Origin: Aquisalinus flavus
GTDB taxonomy: Bacteria; Pseudomonadota; Alphaproteobacteria; Caulobacterales; Parvularculaceae
Reading direction: 5' to 3'
Length of the DNA stretch: 64,000 nucleotides
Assembly: GCF_022559625.1 (NCBI RefSeq)
Contig: NZ_CP042288.1
Span: 892,409 to 956,408, forward strand
A model generated the notes under the pieces. It searched no databases. It was not told the DNA's origin and was given only the letters and a program-made list of their open reading frames with translations. Shown here piece by piece: positions 27,643-35,886 of this stretch (positions within the stretch are counted from its first letter, which is position 1; each line of letters starts with the position of its first letter). The translations under genes and the position numbers were made by a program.

Positions 27643-30165
27643 TCAGGCGTCAGACCTGCCGGTCCTGACGACCGGCTCTGCCCGAATGTCGTCATCGCCA
27701 TAATCGTCGTCGGTGCGCAATTCCCGCCATTTGCGTTTCCACGCCCGCGGCCAGAAATGGGTTGGCACCACGCGGTGGCGGCGCATCAGCCAGTTCTTGC
27801 GTTTCGGGCGCTTCAGACCGCGCAGCCGGCCGGCGATTTCGCGCTCGGTGCTGTCCAGCTCGATCGGGCCTTCGGTATCGTCGGCATGGGCCTGGGTCGG
27901 GTCGAGTTCGGTCGCCCCCTCGAAGGCTTCATCGAGAACTTCGTCTTCCGACTTGAACATCTCGGCGTCTGCAGAGGAGTAAGGCTCAACACTTTCATCG
28001 ACCTGCGGTGGCGGCGCGGCATCGCTGGCGGCGCTGACTGCGACCGGTTCGACTGGCAGGGTTCCGGCGGTCAGGTCCGGCTGGCTGTCAATCCGGGTTC
28101 TGGTGTCCGGCTCGACGACCTGGTTGAGCAGCTCTTCATCCAGCTCCGGTTTTTCCGTTTCAGAAGCCTTGGCTGTGGCCTTTTCTTGAGACGACGTCGC
28201 AGATATGCCGGTCAGACGCAGCGAGCCGGTTATGCTGCCACGGAAATGGGGCAGTTTCGGGTACCATTCGCTGTCGCGATCCCCAGACCCGGTGCCAATC
28301 TGCGTTGACTGTTCCTGCTCTCGGGGTGATTCTTCACCACCGGCAGTCGAAAGCGAAACGTCGCCCGGACCAGACTGATCGGCGGTCTCTTCGTCAGATG
28401 ATGTCTCGTCAGCCACCGAATTTGTTGCCGGCGGCGCCACGGCGCCGGGTTGATCGTCGTCCCGGACAGTATCGGGCGCGATGCTGTCAGCGTCGCGGGA
28501 GCGGCGCGATTGGGCGGGTGTCGTCATGCTGTCGGAAACGCGTTCACCCTCGGAAAAGTTGCCTTGCGCGATCGTTGGCTCACTTTGTTGGGCACCGGTG
28601 CGGTCGACGGATCTCTCCGTGCCGCGCGTCCTCGGCGCATCGAGCACCAAACCGGCGCGGGGATCAGGATCGGGATCAGGATCGGGTTTGGCGAAGGCGC
28701 CGGGTGAATAGGGCTCCGGCAGGGTGACGATCGGCCGCGCGATTGCATCGGCCTCGACAGACCGCCCCGCGCTTTTGCCGCCTGTCTTGCCGGAGGTCTT
28801 TCCGGACTGGGCAGCAAGCCTCAATTCGGTTTCGTGTGGCAATTCATAGGCCTGCGACAGGCGCGACTGGAGGCGGCGGGCGTTCTCCTCGGCCTGTTTG
28901 CGGGCGGCGACCTCGCGCAGCGTGTTGTGGGTCTCGTTGAGGTCCGCCGCAGTCTGCTCCGGGGCAGCGGTTTCAGCCTCGAACTCGGTGGCGCTGCTCC
29001 CGGTCGTCCCGCTATCAGCGGCGCCGGTATCGGCGGTCTCCATGTCAGCAGCCTCGGCAGCCTTTTTCTCGGCGCGTTTGCGGGCGGCGACTTCCGCGGC
29101 CTTTTTCTTCAGGAGGGCGAGTTTTTCTGGCGTCAGCTTCGCCTCGGCAAGGCTCTTGCGGCTGCTGGATTTCCTTGGCGCTGTTTTCGGCTTGGTAGCG
29201 GCGGTCCCGGCTGATTCCCCGGAGGCGCTGGTGGCGACGGGCTCTCCTGACGCTTCCCCGGACCTGGCCCTTGCAGGGGACAGTCCCCGCGCCATCCTGT
29301 CCATCTGGTCGCTGTCGACAGGCTCGAGCGCGAGCACGTTCCGGACATGACCGACAAGTCCCGGCTCGACGGTATCGAGGGCGCGGATGGTCGCGAGATA
29401 ATTGCCCTGAGCGCCGGTAAATCCGAGGCCGGCGAGCGCTTTCAGGGAAGGCTGGTCCTCCACACCGACGGCGATGATGCCGGCATCATTGGCCTTGGCC
29501 AGGTCGAGCAGTTCCGAAATCGCGGTCAGCCCGGGCCCGCCACGCATGGTGCGGGCAAAGCGCAGGATCGCCGAGCCGCCGGTCTTCAATTCATCGAACG
29601 GGAACGGGTCGATCGTGCGCAGCAGATCATTGGCGCGGCCACGGACCTCGATGGCGAGACGGGCGCCGGTCTTGCGCAATCGCGTGAAGTGCTTGGCGGC
29701 ATCCTTGACCGGGGTGGTCGATGGGAGCGCCGGGCATTCAAGCGTAATCAGCCGGGCAGGAAATTTGCGCTCCTTCAGGGTCAACGCGAACCACTTGGCA
29801 AAATCGGGCTCGATCACGTCTGACTGGGCGAGGTTGATCGACAGGCCGGGGCCGTCCGTGCCGCGCCAGGCGATGTAGTCATCAAGAGCCGTCGTCACCA
29901 CATGGCGGGTCAGTTCACCCATCCGGCCCTGGGATTCGAAGAAGGAAATGAAGGCGCCGGGCGGCAGAACGCCAAGCCCGGGATGGGTCCAGCGGACAAA
30001 GCTTTCGACGCGCATGATGGTGCCGTCGCCGAGATCAAAGATCGGCTGAAAAATGACCTGGAAGTGATTGTTATCCAGAGCATTATCAATGTCGACATTG
30101 GTCAGCCTGACGGCCTGCGGCCCCGTATCCATGCCTGCTCCCGCGCTTGCTCGAAACGACATCAT
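27643..30165 (-). CDS. degenerate EAL-domain protein with long disordered tail
   Basis: 840 residues. Residues ~25-270 form an EAL-type fold (FQPIFDLGDGTIMRVESFVRW), but the signature is ESF instead of EAL, the DDFGTGYSS metal and catalytic segment is replaced by IEVRGRANDLL, and the KID motif reads KTGG. Later GVED and QGNYL elements survive. It is thus probably not a c-di-GMP phosphodiesterase but a binding or scaffold module. Then come an Ala/Lys-rich helix with two KxAEEVAARKxAE-like repeats (~360-470), a ~320-residue acidic Ser/Asp/Glu-rich disordered region and a basic C-terminus (~775-840). The start may be Met12. Confidence 0.8.
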   Translation of the reverse strand: MMSFRASAGAGMDTGPQAVRLTNVDIDNALDNNHFQVIFQPIFDLGDGTIMRVESFVRWTHPGLGVLPPGAFISFFESQGRMGELTRHVVTTALDDYIAWRGTDGPGLSINLAQSDVIEPDFAKWFALTLKERKFPARLITLECPALPSTTPVKDAAKHFTRLRKTGARLAIEVRGRANDLLRTIDPFPFDELKTGGSAILRFARTMRGGPGLTAISELLDLAKANDAGIIAVGVEDQPSLKALAGLGFTGAQGNYLATIRALDTVEPGLVGHVRNVLALEPVDSDQMDRMARGLSPARARSGEASGEPVATSASGESAGTAATKPKTAPRKSSSRKSLAEAKLTPEKLALLKKKAAEVAARKRAEKKAAEAADMETADTGAADSGTTGSSATEFEAETAAPEQTAADLNETHNTLREVAARKQAEENARRLQSRLSQAYELPHETELRLAAQSGKTSGKTGGKSAGRSVEADAIARPIVTLPEPYSPGAFAKPDPDPDPDPRAGLVLDAPRTRGTERSVDRTGAQQSEPTIAQGNFSEGERVSDSMTTPAQSRRSRDADSIAPDTVRDDDQPGAVAPPATNSVADETSSDEETADQSGPGDVSLSTAGGEESPREQEQSTQIGTGSGDRDSEWYPKLPHFRGSITGSLRLTGISATSSQEKATAKASETEKPELDEELLNQVVEPDTRTRIDSQPDLTAGTLPVEPVAVSAASDAAPPPQVDESVEPYSSADAEMFKSEDEVLDEAFEGATELDPTQAHADDTEGPIELDSTEREIAGRLRGLKRPKRKNWLMRRHRVVPTHFWPRAWKRKWRELRTDDDYGDDDIRAEPVVRTGRSDA
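28661..28686. repeat. 12-base tandem repeat inside the EAL-protein gene
   Basis: Two exact copies of GGATCAGGATCG (28661-28672, 28673-28684) plus GG. On the coding (-) strand they give an Asp-Pro dipeptide run (DPDPDPDP) in the disordered tail. Likely slippage-prone. Confidence 0.8.
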
Positions 30166-30175
30166 GCCTGTCCCG

Positions 30176-30218
30176 GGTTAACACATTGCTGAGGTAGCAC
30201 CTCAGACATGGTTAACAC
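30176..30218. promoter_or_regulatory. hairpin flanked by direct repeats upstream of the EAL gene
   Basis: Two copies of GGTTAACAC (30176-30184 and 30210-30218) flank a perfect inverted repeat CTGAGGT (30189-30195) AGC ACCTCAG (30199-30205). It begins 11 bases before the EAL gene start codon, so on that strand it lies in the leader or promoter. The regular layout suggests an operator or an RNA hairpin; no known regulator site is recognised. Confidence 0.4.
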
Positions 30219-30264
30219 CCCAAAGTGGCGTGAGTCGGGCAAAATGTGGATAAATCAGTCAGCG

Positions 30265-31617
30265 TCAGGCCGACTTGTGTTTTTCTTCCAGCCAGTGTTC
30301 CAGCCAGTGGATATTGTAATCGCCTGTCTGAAAGGCCGGCTCATCGAGCAGGTCGAGGAAAAGCGGGATCGTGGTGCTGATGCCGGTAATCACGGTCTCC
30401 GAAAGGGCCCGGCGCAGGCGCGCCAGTACCAGTTCGCGGCTGTCCCCGAACACGATCAGCTTGCCGATCATGGAGTCGTAATAGGGCGGGATCGTATAGC
30501 CCGCATAGACGGCGGAATCAAAGCGCACACCGATGCCGCCGGGGGCATGGAATTCAGTAATCTTGCCCGGTGACGGCGTGAAGGTGCGCGGATCCTCCGC
30601 ATTGATCCGGCATTCGATGGCGTGGCCGGAAAACTTGATGTCTTCCTGCTTCATCGACAGCTTCTCGCCGGCGGCGATGCGGATTTGCTCGCGGATCAGG
30701 TCGGTATTGGTGACCTGCTCGGTGATCGGATGTTCGACCTGGATGCGGGTGTTCATCTCGATGAAATAGAACTGTCCGTTCTCGTAGAGATATTCGACCG
30801 TGCCGACGCCGCGATAGCCGAGTTTCTCGATGGCGGCGCGGGTGATCTCGCCGATCTCGGCGCGCTGTTCCGGCGTCAGGGCTGGTGACAGCGCCTCTTC
30901 CAGAACCTTCTGGTTGCGGCGCTGGAGAGAGCAGTCACGCTCGCCGAACTGGACGACATTGCCGTGCGTGTCCGCTGCGATCTGGATCTCGATATGGCGC
31001 GGCACTTCGAGATATTTCTCCAGATAGACTGCATCGTCGCCGAAAGCGGCCTTGGCCTCCGACTGCGCCGTGAAGATAGCATTGGCCAGGTCGTCTTCCG
31101 TGCGGGCGAGCTTCATGCCGCGTCCGCCGCCGCCGGAGGCGGCCTTGATCAGGACCGGAAAGCCGATTTCGCGCGCGATCGTCATCGCATCGTCGGCATT
31201 CGTGATGCCGCCGTCGGAGCCCGGCACCAGCGGGATACCGGCCTTGCCCATTGTTTCCTTGGCGGCGATCTTGTCGCCCATGACCCGGATATGGCTGGGC
31301 GAGGGGCCGATAAAGGTGATGTCGTGGGCCTCGACGATCTCTGCGAAGCGGGCATTTTCTGACAGAAAACCATAGCCGGGATGGATCGCATCGGCGCCGG
31401 TAATCTCGGCTGCGGCAATGATCGCGGCGACGTTCAGATAGCTGTCCTTGGCCGGCGGCGGCCCGATGCAGACGCTCTCGTCTGCGAGCGTGACATGCAT
31501 GGCACTGGCATCGGCGGTTGAGTGTACGGCAACCGTCTGCAGGCCAAGTTCCTTGCAGGCGCGATGGATACGCAGGGCGATTTCGCCACGGTTGGCGATG
31601 AGAACTTTTTCAAACAT
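30265..31617 (-). CDS. accC: acetyl-CoA carboxylase, biotin carboxylase subunit
   Basis: 450 residues, standard AccC length. [16 protein letters not shown] is the biotin carboxylase N-terminus; the ATP-grasp glycine loop is [14 protein letters not shown] and the catalytic segment is [14 protein letters not shown] with ECRINAEDP following. It carboxylates the biotin on AccB, the first step of fatty-acid synthesis. The ATG at 31617 is preferred to an in-frame GTG twelve bases upstream, whose Shine-Dalgarno would be too close. Last gene of aroQ-accB-accC. Confidence 0.97.
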   Translation of the reverse strand: MFEKVLIANRGEIALRIHRACKELGLQTVAVHSTADASAMHVTLADESVCIGPPPAKDSYLNVAAIIAAAEITGADAIHPGYGFLSENARFAEIVEAHDITFIGPSPSHIRVMGDKIAAKETMGKAGIPLVPGSDGGITNADDAMTIAREIGFPVLIKAASGGGGRGMKLARTEDDLANAIFTAQSEAKAAFGDDAVYLEKYLEVPRHIEIQIAADTHGNVVQFGERDCSLQRRNQKVLEEALSPALTPEQRAEIGEITRAAIEKLGYRGVGTVEYLYENGQFYFIEMNTRIQVEHPITEQVTNTDLIREQIRIAAGEKLSMKQEDIKFSGHAIECRINAEDPRTFTPSPGKITEFHAPGGIGVRFDSAVYAGYTIPPYYDSMIGKLIVFGDSRELVLARLRRALSETVITGISTTIPLFLDLLDEPAFQTGDYNIHWLEHWLEEKHKSA

Positions 31618-31677
31618 GCCGGGCGGCACCTTTCCGTTGGCCGCAGCGCGGAAAGCGCGGGCCGATTGAGGGTAAGC

Positions 31678-32151
31678 CTATTCGATGATCATCAATGGCT
31701 CGCCATATTCGACGGGCTCGGCGTCCTGAGCGAGGATTTCCTTCACTGTGCCATCTTTCGGCGCCTTGATCTCGTTCATGGTCTTCATGGCCTCGACGAT
31801 CATCAGCGTCTGGCCCCGTTTCACTGTCGAGCCGACGGCAACGAACGGGTCGGCGCTCGGCGAGGGCGACATATAGGCTGTGCCGACCATCGGCGATTTG
31901 ACGGCACCCGGGTGGTTGGCGGCGTTCGCGGGGGCCGGGGCGGGGACGTCAGCCGGCGTGGCGGCAGGGGCAGCGGCCGGCGCAGCAGGCGCAGCGGCGG
32001 CGCTGACCATCATGCCGCCTCTGGCGACGCGCAATTTCACGGAGTTTTTCTCGATTTCGATCTCGGTCAGGCCGGTTTCCGTGAGGACGTCGGCCAGCGC
32101 ACGAATCCACTCCAGTTCCGTCTTCATAGTCATGTCATTCTTACTCGGCAT
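31678..32151 (-). CDS. accB: acetyl-CoA carboxylase, biotin carboxyl carrier protein
   Basis: 157 residues: a helical N-terminal part, an Ala/Pro-rich flexible linker (~57-80), and a C-terminal biotinyl domain with the biotin-accepting lysine in EAMKTMNEI (near residue 122). The PMVGTAYMSPSP segment begins the domain as expected. It carries carboxybiotin between AccC and the transferase. Start could also be Met7 or Met9; the longest reading is given. It lies 23 bases after aroQ and 60 before accC on the same strand. Confidence 0.95.
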   Translation of the reverse strand: MPSKNDMTMKTELEWIRALADVLTETGLTEIEIEKNSVKLRVARGGMMVSAAAAPAAPAAAPAATPADVPAPAPANAANHPGAVKSPMVGTAYMSPSPSADPFVAVGSTVKRGQTLMIVEAMKTMNEIKAPKDGTVKEILAQDAEPVEYGEPLMIIE

Positions 32152-32174
32152 GAGCGGCTTTCTCTGGTTAATGT

Positions 32175-32621
32175 TCAGGCTTTTTCGATGAGCCGCGAAG
32201 CCGCGTCAAGGGCCAACAGATAGCCATCGGCGCCAAAGCCGCAAATGATCCCGGCGACAGCGGCGCTGACATAGGAATGGCGGCGGAACGGCTCACGGGC
32301 ATGGATATTGGACAGATGCAGCTCGATCGCCGGGATCTGCAGCGCCTTGAGCGCGTCATGCAGGGCGACGGAGGTGTGGGTGTAGCCGGCGGCGTTGATG
32401 ATCAGCACCTCGGCGCTCTTGCCCGCCTCCTGCACCCAGTCGATGAGCATCCCCTCCGAATTGGTCTGCCGGAACAGGAGGGCGAGGCCCAGATCATCGG
32501 CAGCCGCCAGACACATCTGTTCGATATCTGCCAGCGTGTCGGCGCCGTAGATTTCAGGCTCGCGCGTGCCCAGAAGGTTGAGGTTCGGGCCGTTGAGGAT
32601 ATGGACTTCCGGTGTGCTCAT
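32175..32621 (-). CDS. aroQ: type II 3-dehydroquinate dehydratase
   Basis: 148 residues. The active-site N-terminal motif [17 protein letters not shown], the [16 protein letters not shown] region (active-site His) and [17 protein letters not shown] are all present. It dehydrates 3-dehydroquinate in the shikimate pathway. ATG 32621 gives the conserved motif eight residues in, as in homologues; the longer in-frame start at 32657 lacks support. First gene of the aroQ-accB-accC run, divergent from thiS. Confidence 0.96.
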   Translation of the reverse strand: MSTPEVHILNGPNLNLLGTREPEIYGADTLADIEQMCLAAADDLGLALLFRQTNSEGMLIDWVQEAGKSAEVLIINAAGYTHTSVALHDALKALQIPAIELHLSNIHAREPFRRHSYVSAAVAGIICGFGADGYLLALDAASRLIEKA

Positions 32622-32699
32622 CCCTATGTCTATACCATGTTTTCGATGACGCAGCATTGCGTGAATCTGTGCCGTAATTCAACAGGATAGCGTGCATTC

Positions 32700-32900
32700 A
32701 TGAAAATAACCGTAAATGGAGAGGCGCGGGACCTGCCGGCGCCGGCAACGGTCGACGGCCTGCTGGCCGATCTCGGCCTGGAGCCAAGGAAAATCGCGGT
32801 CGAGCGCAATCTTGAAATCGTGCCGAAATCGGCCTTTGGTTCGACCGAACTCAACGATGGAGACCGCCTCGAGATCGTTCAATTCGTAGGCGGCGGGTGA
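32700..32900 (+). CDS. thiS: sulfur carrier protein ThiS
   Basis: 66 residues of the beta-grasp (ubiquitin-like) fold beginning [13 protein letters not shown] and ending in Gly-Gly-Gly, where the C-terminal glycine is adenylated and thiocarboxylated. It donates sulfur to ThiG in thiazole phosphate synthesis. The gene precedes thiG by nine bases, a standard pair. It is divergent from aroQ. Confidence 0.95.
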   Translation: MKITVNGEARDLPAPATVDGLLADLGLEPRKIAVERNLEIVPKSAFGSTELNDGDRLEIVQFVGGG

Positions 32901-32909
32901 TTTGACACT

Positions 32910-33683
32910 ATGACAGACGATACATTCGAAATTGCCGGGCGGAAATTTTCCTCGCGGCTGATTATCGGTACCGGCAAGTACAAGGATTATGCTGAAAACG
33001 CGGCGGCGGCAGAGGCCTCCGGCGCGGAAATCGTGACCGTTGCGGTGCGCCGGGTAAACCTTACCGATCGCGACAAGCCGATGCTGGTCGATTACGTCTC
33101 GCCGGAAAAATACACCTATCTGCCGAACACGGCCGGGTGCTTCACGGCGGAGGATGCCATCCGCACCCTGCGCCTGGCGCGCGAAGCTGGCGGCTGGGAC
33201 CTCGTCAAGCTGGAGGTGCTGTCCGATCAGAAGACGCTGTATCCGGATATGGCGGAAACGCTGCGCGCGGCCGAACTGCTGATCAAGGAGGGCTTTCAGG
33301 TCATGGTCTATTGCACGGACGATCCGGTCTATGCCCGCAAGCTGGAAGAGGCCGGATGCTGCGCGATCATGCCGCTGGGCGCGCCGATCGGGTCGGGCCT
33401 CGGCATTCAGAATCCGGTCAATATCCGGCTGATCGTCGAACAGGCGAAAGTGCCTGTGCTGGTCGATGCCGGTGTCGGCACCGCGTCCGATGCGGCGATC
33501 GCGATGGAGCTTGGCTGCGACGGTGTGTTGCTGAACACGGCCATTGCCGAGGCGAAGGATCCGATCAGGATGGCGCGCGCGATGAAGCATGCCGTGATCG
33601 CCGGGCGCGAGGCGTATCTGGCGGGCCGTATGGGGCGGAAGAAATATGCCGATCCGTCCTCGCCACTGGCGGGATTGATCTAG
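32910..33683 (+). CDS. thiG: thiazole synthase ThiG
   Basis: 257 residues, a TIM barrel with the conserved [12 protein letters not shown] start, the Schiff-base lysine in [10 protein letters not shown] (near residue 98), [13 protein letters not shown] and [29 protein letters not shown]. It assembles the thiamine thiazole from deoxyxylulose phosphate, ThiS-thiocarboxylate and the imine made by ThiO (gene at 26.5 kb). It follows thiS directly and ends before a strong terminator. Confidence 0.97.
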   Translation: MTDDTFEIAGRKFSSRLIIGTGKYKDYAENAAAAEASGAEIVTVAVRRVNLTDRDKPMLVDYVSPEKYTYLPNTAGCFTAEDAIRTLRLAREAGGWDLVKLEVLSDQKTLYPDMAETLRAAELLIKEGFQVMVYCTDDPVYARKLEEAGCCAIMPLGAPIGSGLGIQNPVNIRLIVEQAKVPVLVDAGVGTASDAAIAMELGCDGVLLNTAIAEAKDPIRMARAMKHAVIAGREAYLAGRMGRKKYADPSSPLAGLI

Positions 33684-33733
33684 GCTGTTTACCAGTGTTT
33701 TGCTGGCATTGCTGATTGTCCCGATACAAACAA

Positions 33734-33760
33734 AAAACCCGGCTCGCTGAGCCGGGTTTT
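33734..33760. terminator. bidirectional rho-independent terminator
   Basis: A perfect 12-base-pair stem AAAACCCGGCTC (33734-33745) / GAGCCGGGTTTT (33749-33760) with a three-base loop. A runs on one side and T runs on the other let it serve both thiG (+) and the S9 peptidase (-), whose stops face each other. Confidence 0.88.
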
Positions 33761-33779
33761 CCTTTGGTAAGCCTGCGGA

Positions 33780-35774
33780 TTATTCCTCTTTGAGGCCGCA
33801 TGTATTGTCGAGCCAGTCAATCATCGCCGGGAACATTTCCATCCAGTGGCGATAATAGATCGTGCCGAAGAAGTGGTTGGCACCGTCCAGCTTGATATAT
33901 TTATGCTCCTTGCCTTCGCGCTTGAGTGCAGCGACGAATTTGTCGGAGTGGCTGATCGGCACACGCTCATCTTCTGTACCGTGAATGACCAGAACCGGCA
34001 CGTCGACGCTGGAAACCAGGTCTAGCGGGTTCAGTCCCTCAACAGTATTGCGGTACTGGGTCAGCGGATCGTTGCGCGAGCCACCGGAATAGAGCCAGGC
34101 CCGGAACTGCGCCATATCACCGACACCGGCACCCGGGATCGCACATTTGTACGGGTTCGGGTCGCGGGCAGAGCCGATGAACGAGGAATAGCCGCCATAG
34201 GACCAGCCCATGATCGCGAGGCGATCAGGATCGGCGATGCCCTGGTCGACCAGATACTGGCCGGCATCGTCGATATCGTCCTGCTGCAGCATGCCCCATT
34301 CGCCGAAACCGTCCTGCAGGTGCTTCTTGCCGAAGCCAGTGGAGATGCGGTATTGCGGCTGGATGACGGCATAGCCGTGATGGGCGAAGAGCTGCACCCA
34401 AAGATCGAAACCCCAATAGTCGCGGGCCGTCGGGCCACCATGAGGCATGACGATGGCGGGGAAAGGGCCTTCGCCATCCGGCACGGTAACGAGGGCCGGA
34501 ATTTCATAGCCATCGCGCGCCGTATAGGTGACGAACTCCATGTCCGACAGGGCTTCTTCGGTCAGCGCCGGCATGGATTTGCCGATGACCTGGAGGCCAC
34601 CCTTGGCTTCGTCATAGAGGTAATAGGTGCTTGGCGTCCGCGGACCGTTGGACCGGATTACCCGGACAGACAAGTCGTGCGAGGCTGAGATCGTGTCGTT
34701 ATTGGCGTTGGGCAGCAATTCATCGAGATTCTCGTCGAACGCCTTTTCCGCCGGGTCGATCCAGTAAACCTCGCCGCCACGACCGTCATAGGCAAAGCCT
34801 GTGAGGTATTGACGCAGACGGTCTTCAGGGTCGCGGATCGTCACGATCCCAGCCGCGTCATATTTCGGATGGCGGAACAACAGCTCGGTGTATTCCTGGC
34901 TGGCGAGGTCATAGGCAAAAATGCCAGCAGTGTCGGCATCGTGGTTAGAGACGACGAAGAGTTCGTTCGGGTTGTCGGCGTTCAGGAAGCCAATCGGGCT
35001 GAAGACCTGGCTGATCGCTTCGCCGCCAGAGCCACTGCGGCCGATCTCCGTCCAGTCGGTTTCGCCTTTGATGCGGGCAACGAAAACCTGTTCACCGGTG
35101 CTGCGGTCATTATAGCTGGCAAAGCGGATATCGCCTTCGGCGTCGACACCGTAACCGCCATAGCGGGTGTTGCCGGTCGTTTCCGAAACGATCACACCGG
35201 AATCGATCCGGACCTTGGCAATCGCCCGGACACCATTGGCATTGGCGACATAGCTGACCATGACGTGGTCAGGGTCTGCAGGCAGGGTCGAGATAACAGC
35301 AGCAGCACCCGCGCGCTTTTCCAGTTCAGCCGCAGCAGCGCCCTGGGTCCGCCGGTCGAACTGCAGCTTCGGGATGTCGATAAAGCTGCCGCGTTCCCGG
35401 TGGATCGAGGCAATCTTGGAAATACGATAGGTATTTTCCCCCTCGCTGAACTGCTGGGTGAAAACCACCAGAAGATAGTCTTCATTGATCCATTGTGCGC
35501 TGTTCACACTCATGCCGCGGGCGCCATAGGTGCGGATACGGCCTTTGGAAAGGTCCTGGGCGTCATAAATCCCGAGAAACGGATCGCCGTCGATGGAATT
35601 GCGCTGCACGACAGAAAGCCAGCGCCCGTCGGGGGAGACTTCCACATCGGTAATTGTCGGGTCCTGGGCGAAGGCCTCGAATGGCAGCGTTTCCTGGGCA
35701 TTTGCCGTCATGGCGGCGCCAAAAACGCTGGCAGCAGAGACCAATACAGCCGCGATCAAACGATTGAGGGTCAT
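33780..35774 (-). CDS. secreted S9-family prolyl oligopeptidase/acylaminoacyl peptidase
   Basis: 664 residues: a signal peptide (cut near ANAQE), a beta-propeller (~35-400) and a C-terminal alpha/beta hydrolase. The nucleophile is in GWSYGGYSS (Ser near residue 527), the acid in HGTEDERVP (near 601) and the histidine in GANHFFG (near 630). It should cleave peptides in the periplasm. ATG 35774 has GGAG seven bases upstream and yields the signal peptide; a longer frame does not. Located immediately downstream of two TonB receptor genes on the same strand but separated by a terminator, which fits a peptide-use locus. Confidence 0.92.
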   Translation of the reverse strand: MTLNRLIAAVLVSAASVFGAAMTANAQETLPFEAFAQDPTITDVEVSPDGRWLSVVQRNSIDGDPFLGIYDAQDLSKGRIRTYGARGMSVNSAQWINEDYLLVVFTQQFSEGENTYRISKIASIHRERGSFIDIPKLQFDRRTQGAAAAELEKRAGAAAVISTLPADPDHVMVSYVANANGVRAIAKVRIDSGVIVSETTGNTRYGGYGVDAEGDIRFASYNDRSTGEQVFVARIKGETDWTEIGRSGSGGEAISQVFSPIGFLNADNPNELFVVSNHDADTAGIFAYDLASQEYTELLFRHPKYDAAGIVTIRDPEDRLRQYLTGFAYDGRGGEVYWIDPAEKAFDENLDELLPNANNDTISASHDLSVRVIRSNGPRTPSTYYLYDEAKGGLQVIGKSMPALTEEALSDMEFVTYTARDGYEIPALVTVPDGEGPFPAIVMPHGGPTARDYWGFDLWVQLFAHHGYAVIQPQYRISTGFGKKHLQDGFGEWGMLQQDDIDDAGQYLVDQGIADPDRLAIMGWSYGGYSSFIGSARDPNPYKCAIPGAGVGDMAQFRAWLYSGGSRNDPLTQYRNTVEGLNPLDLVSSVDVPVLVIHGTEDERVPISHSDKFVAALKREGKEHKYIKLDGANHFFGTIYYRHWMEMFPAMIDWLDNTCGLKEE

Positions 35775-35830
35775 TTCATACTCCAGACAGTGGGTCGGAT
35801 CTTGCCGACTAATTAATACGTTGAGAAACG

Positions 35831-35856
35831 AAAAGGGCCCGGAATTATCCGGGCCC
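35831..35856 (-). terminator. rho-independent terminator after the first TonB receptor
   Basis: Stem GGGCCCGGA (35835-35843) / TCCGGGCCC (35848-35856) with a four-base loop. Read on the - strand the hairpin is followed by TTTT (35831-35834), so it terminates the receptor gene ending at 35887. Confidence 0.82.
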
Positions 35857-35886
35857 CTCATTTGTATAGCCTAGTTTCTCACGATC

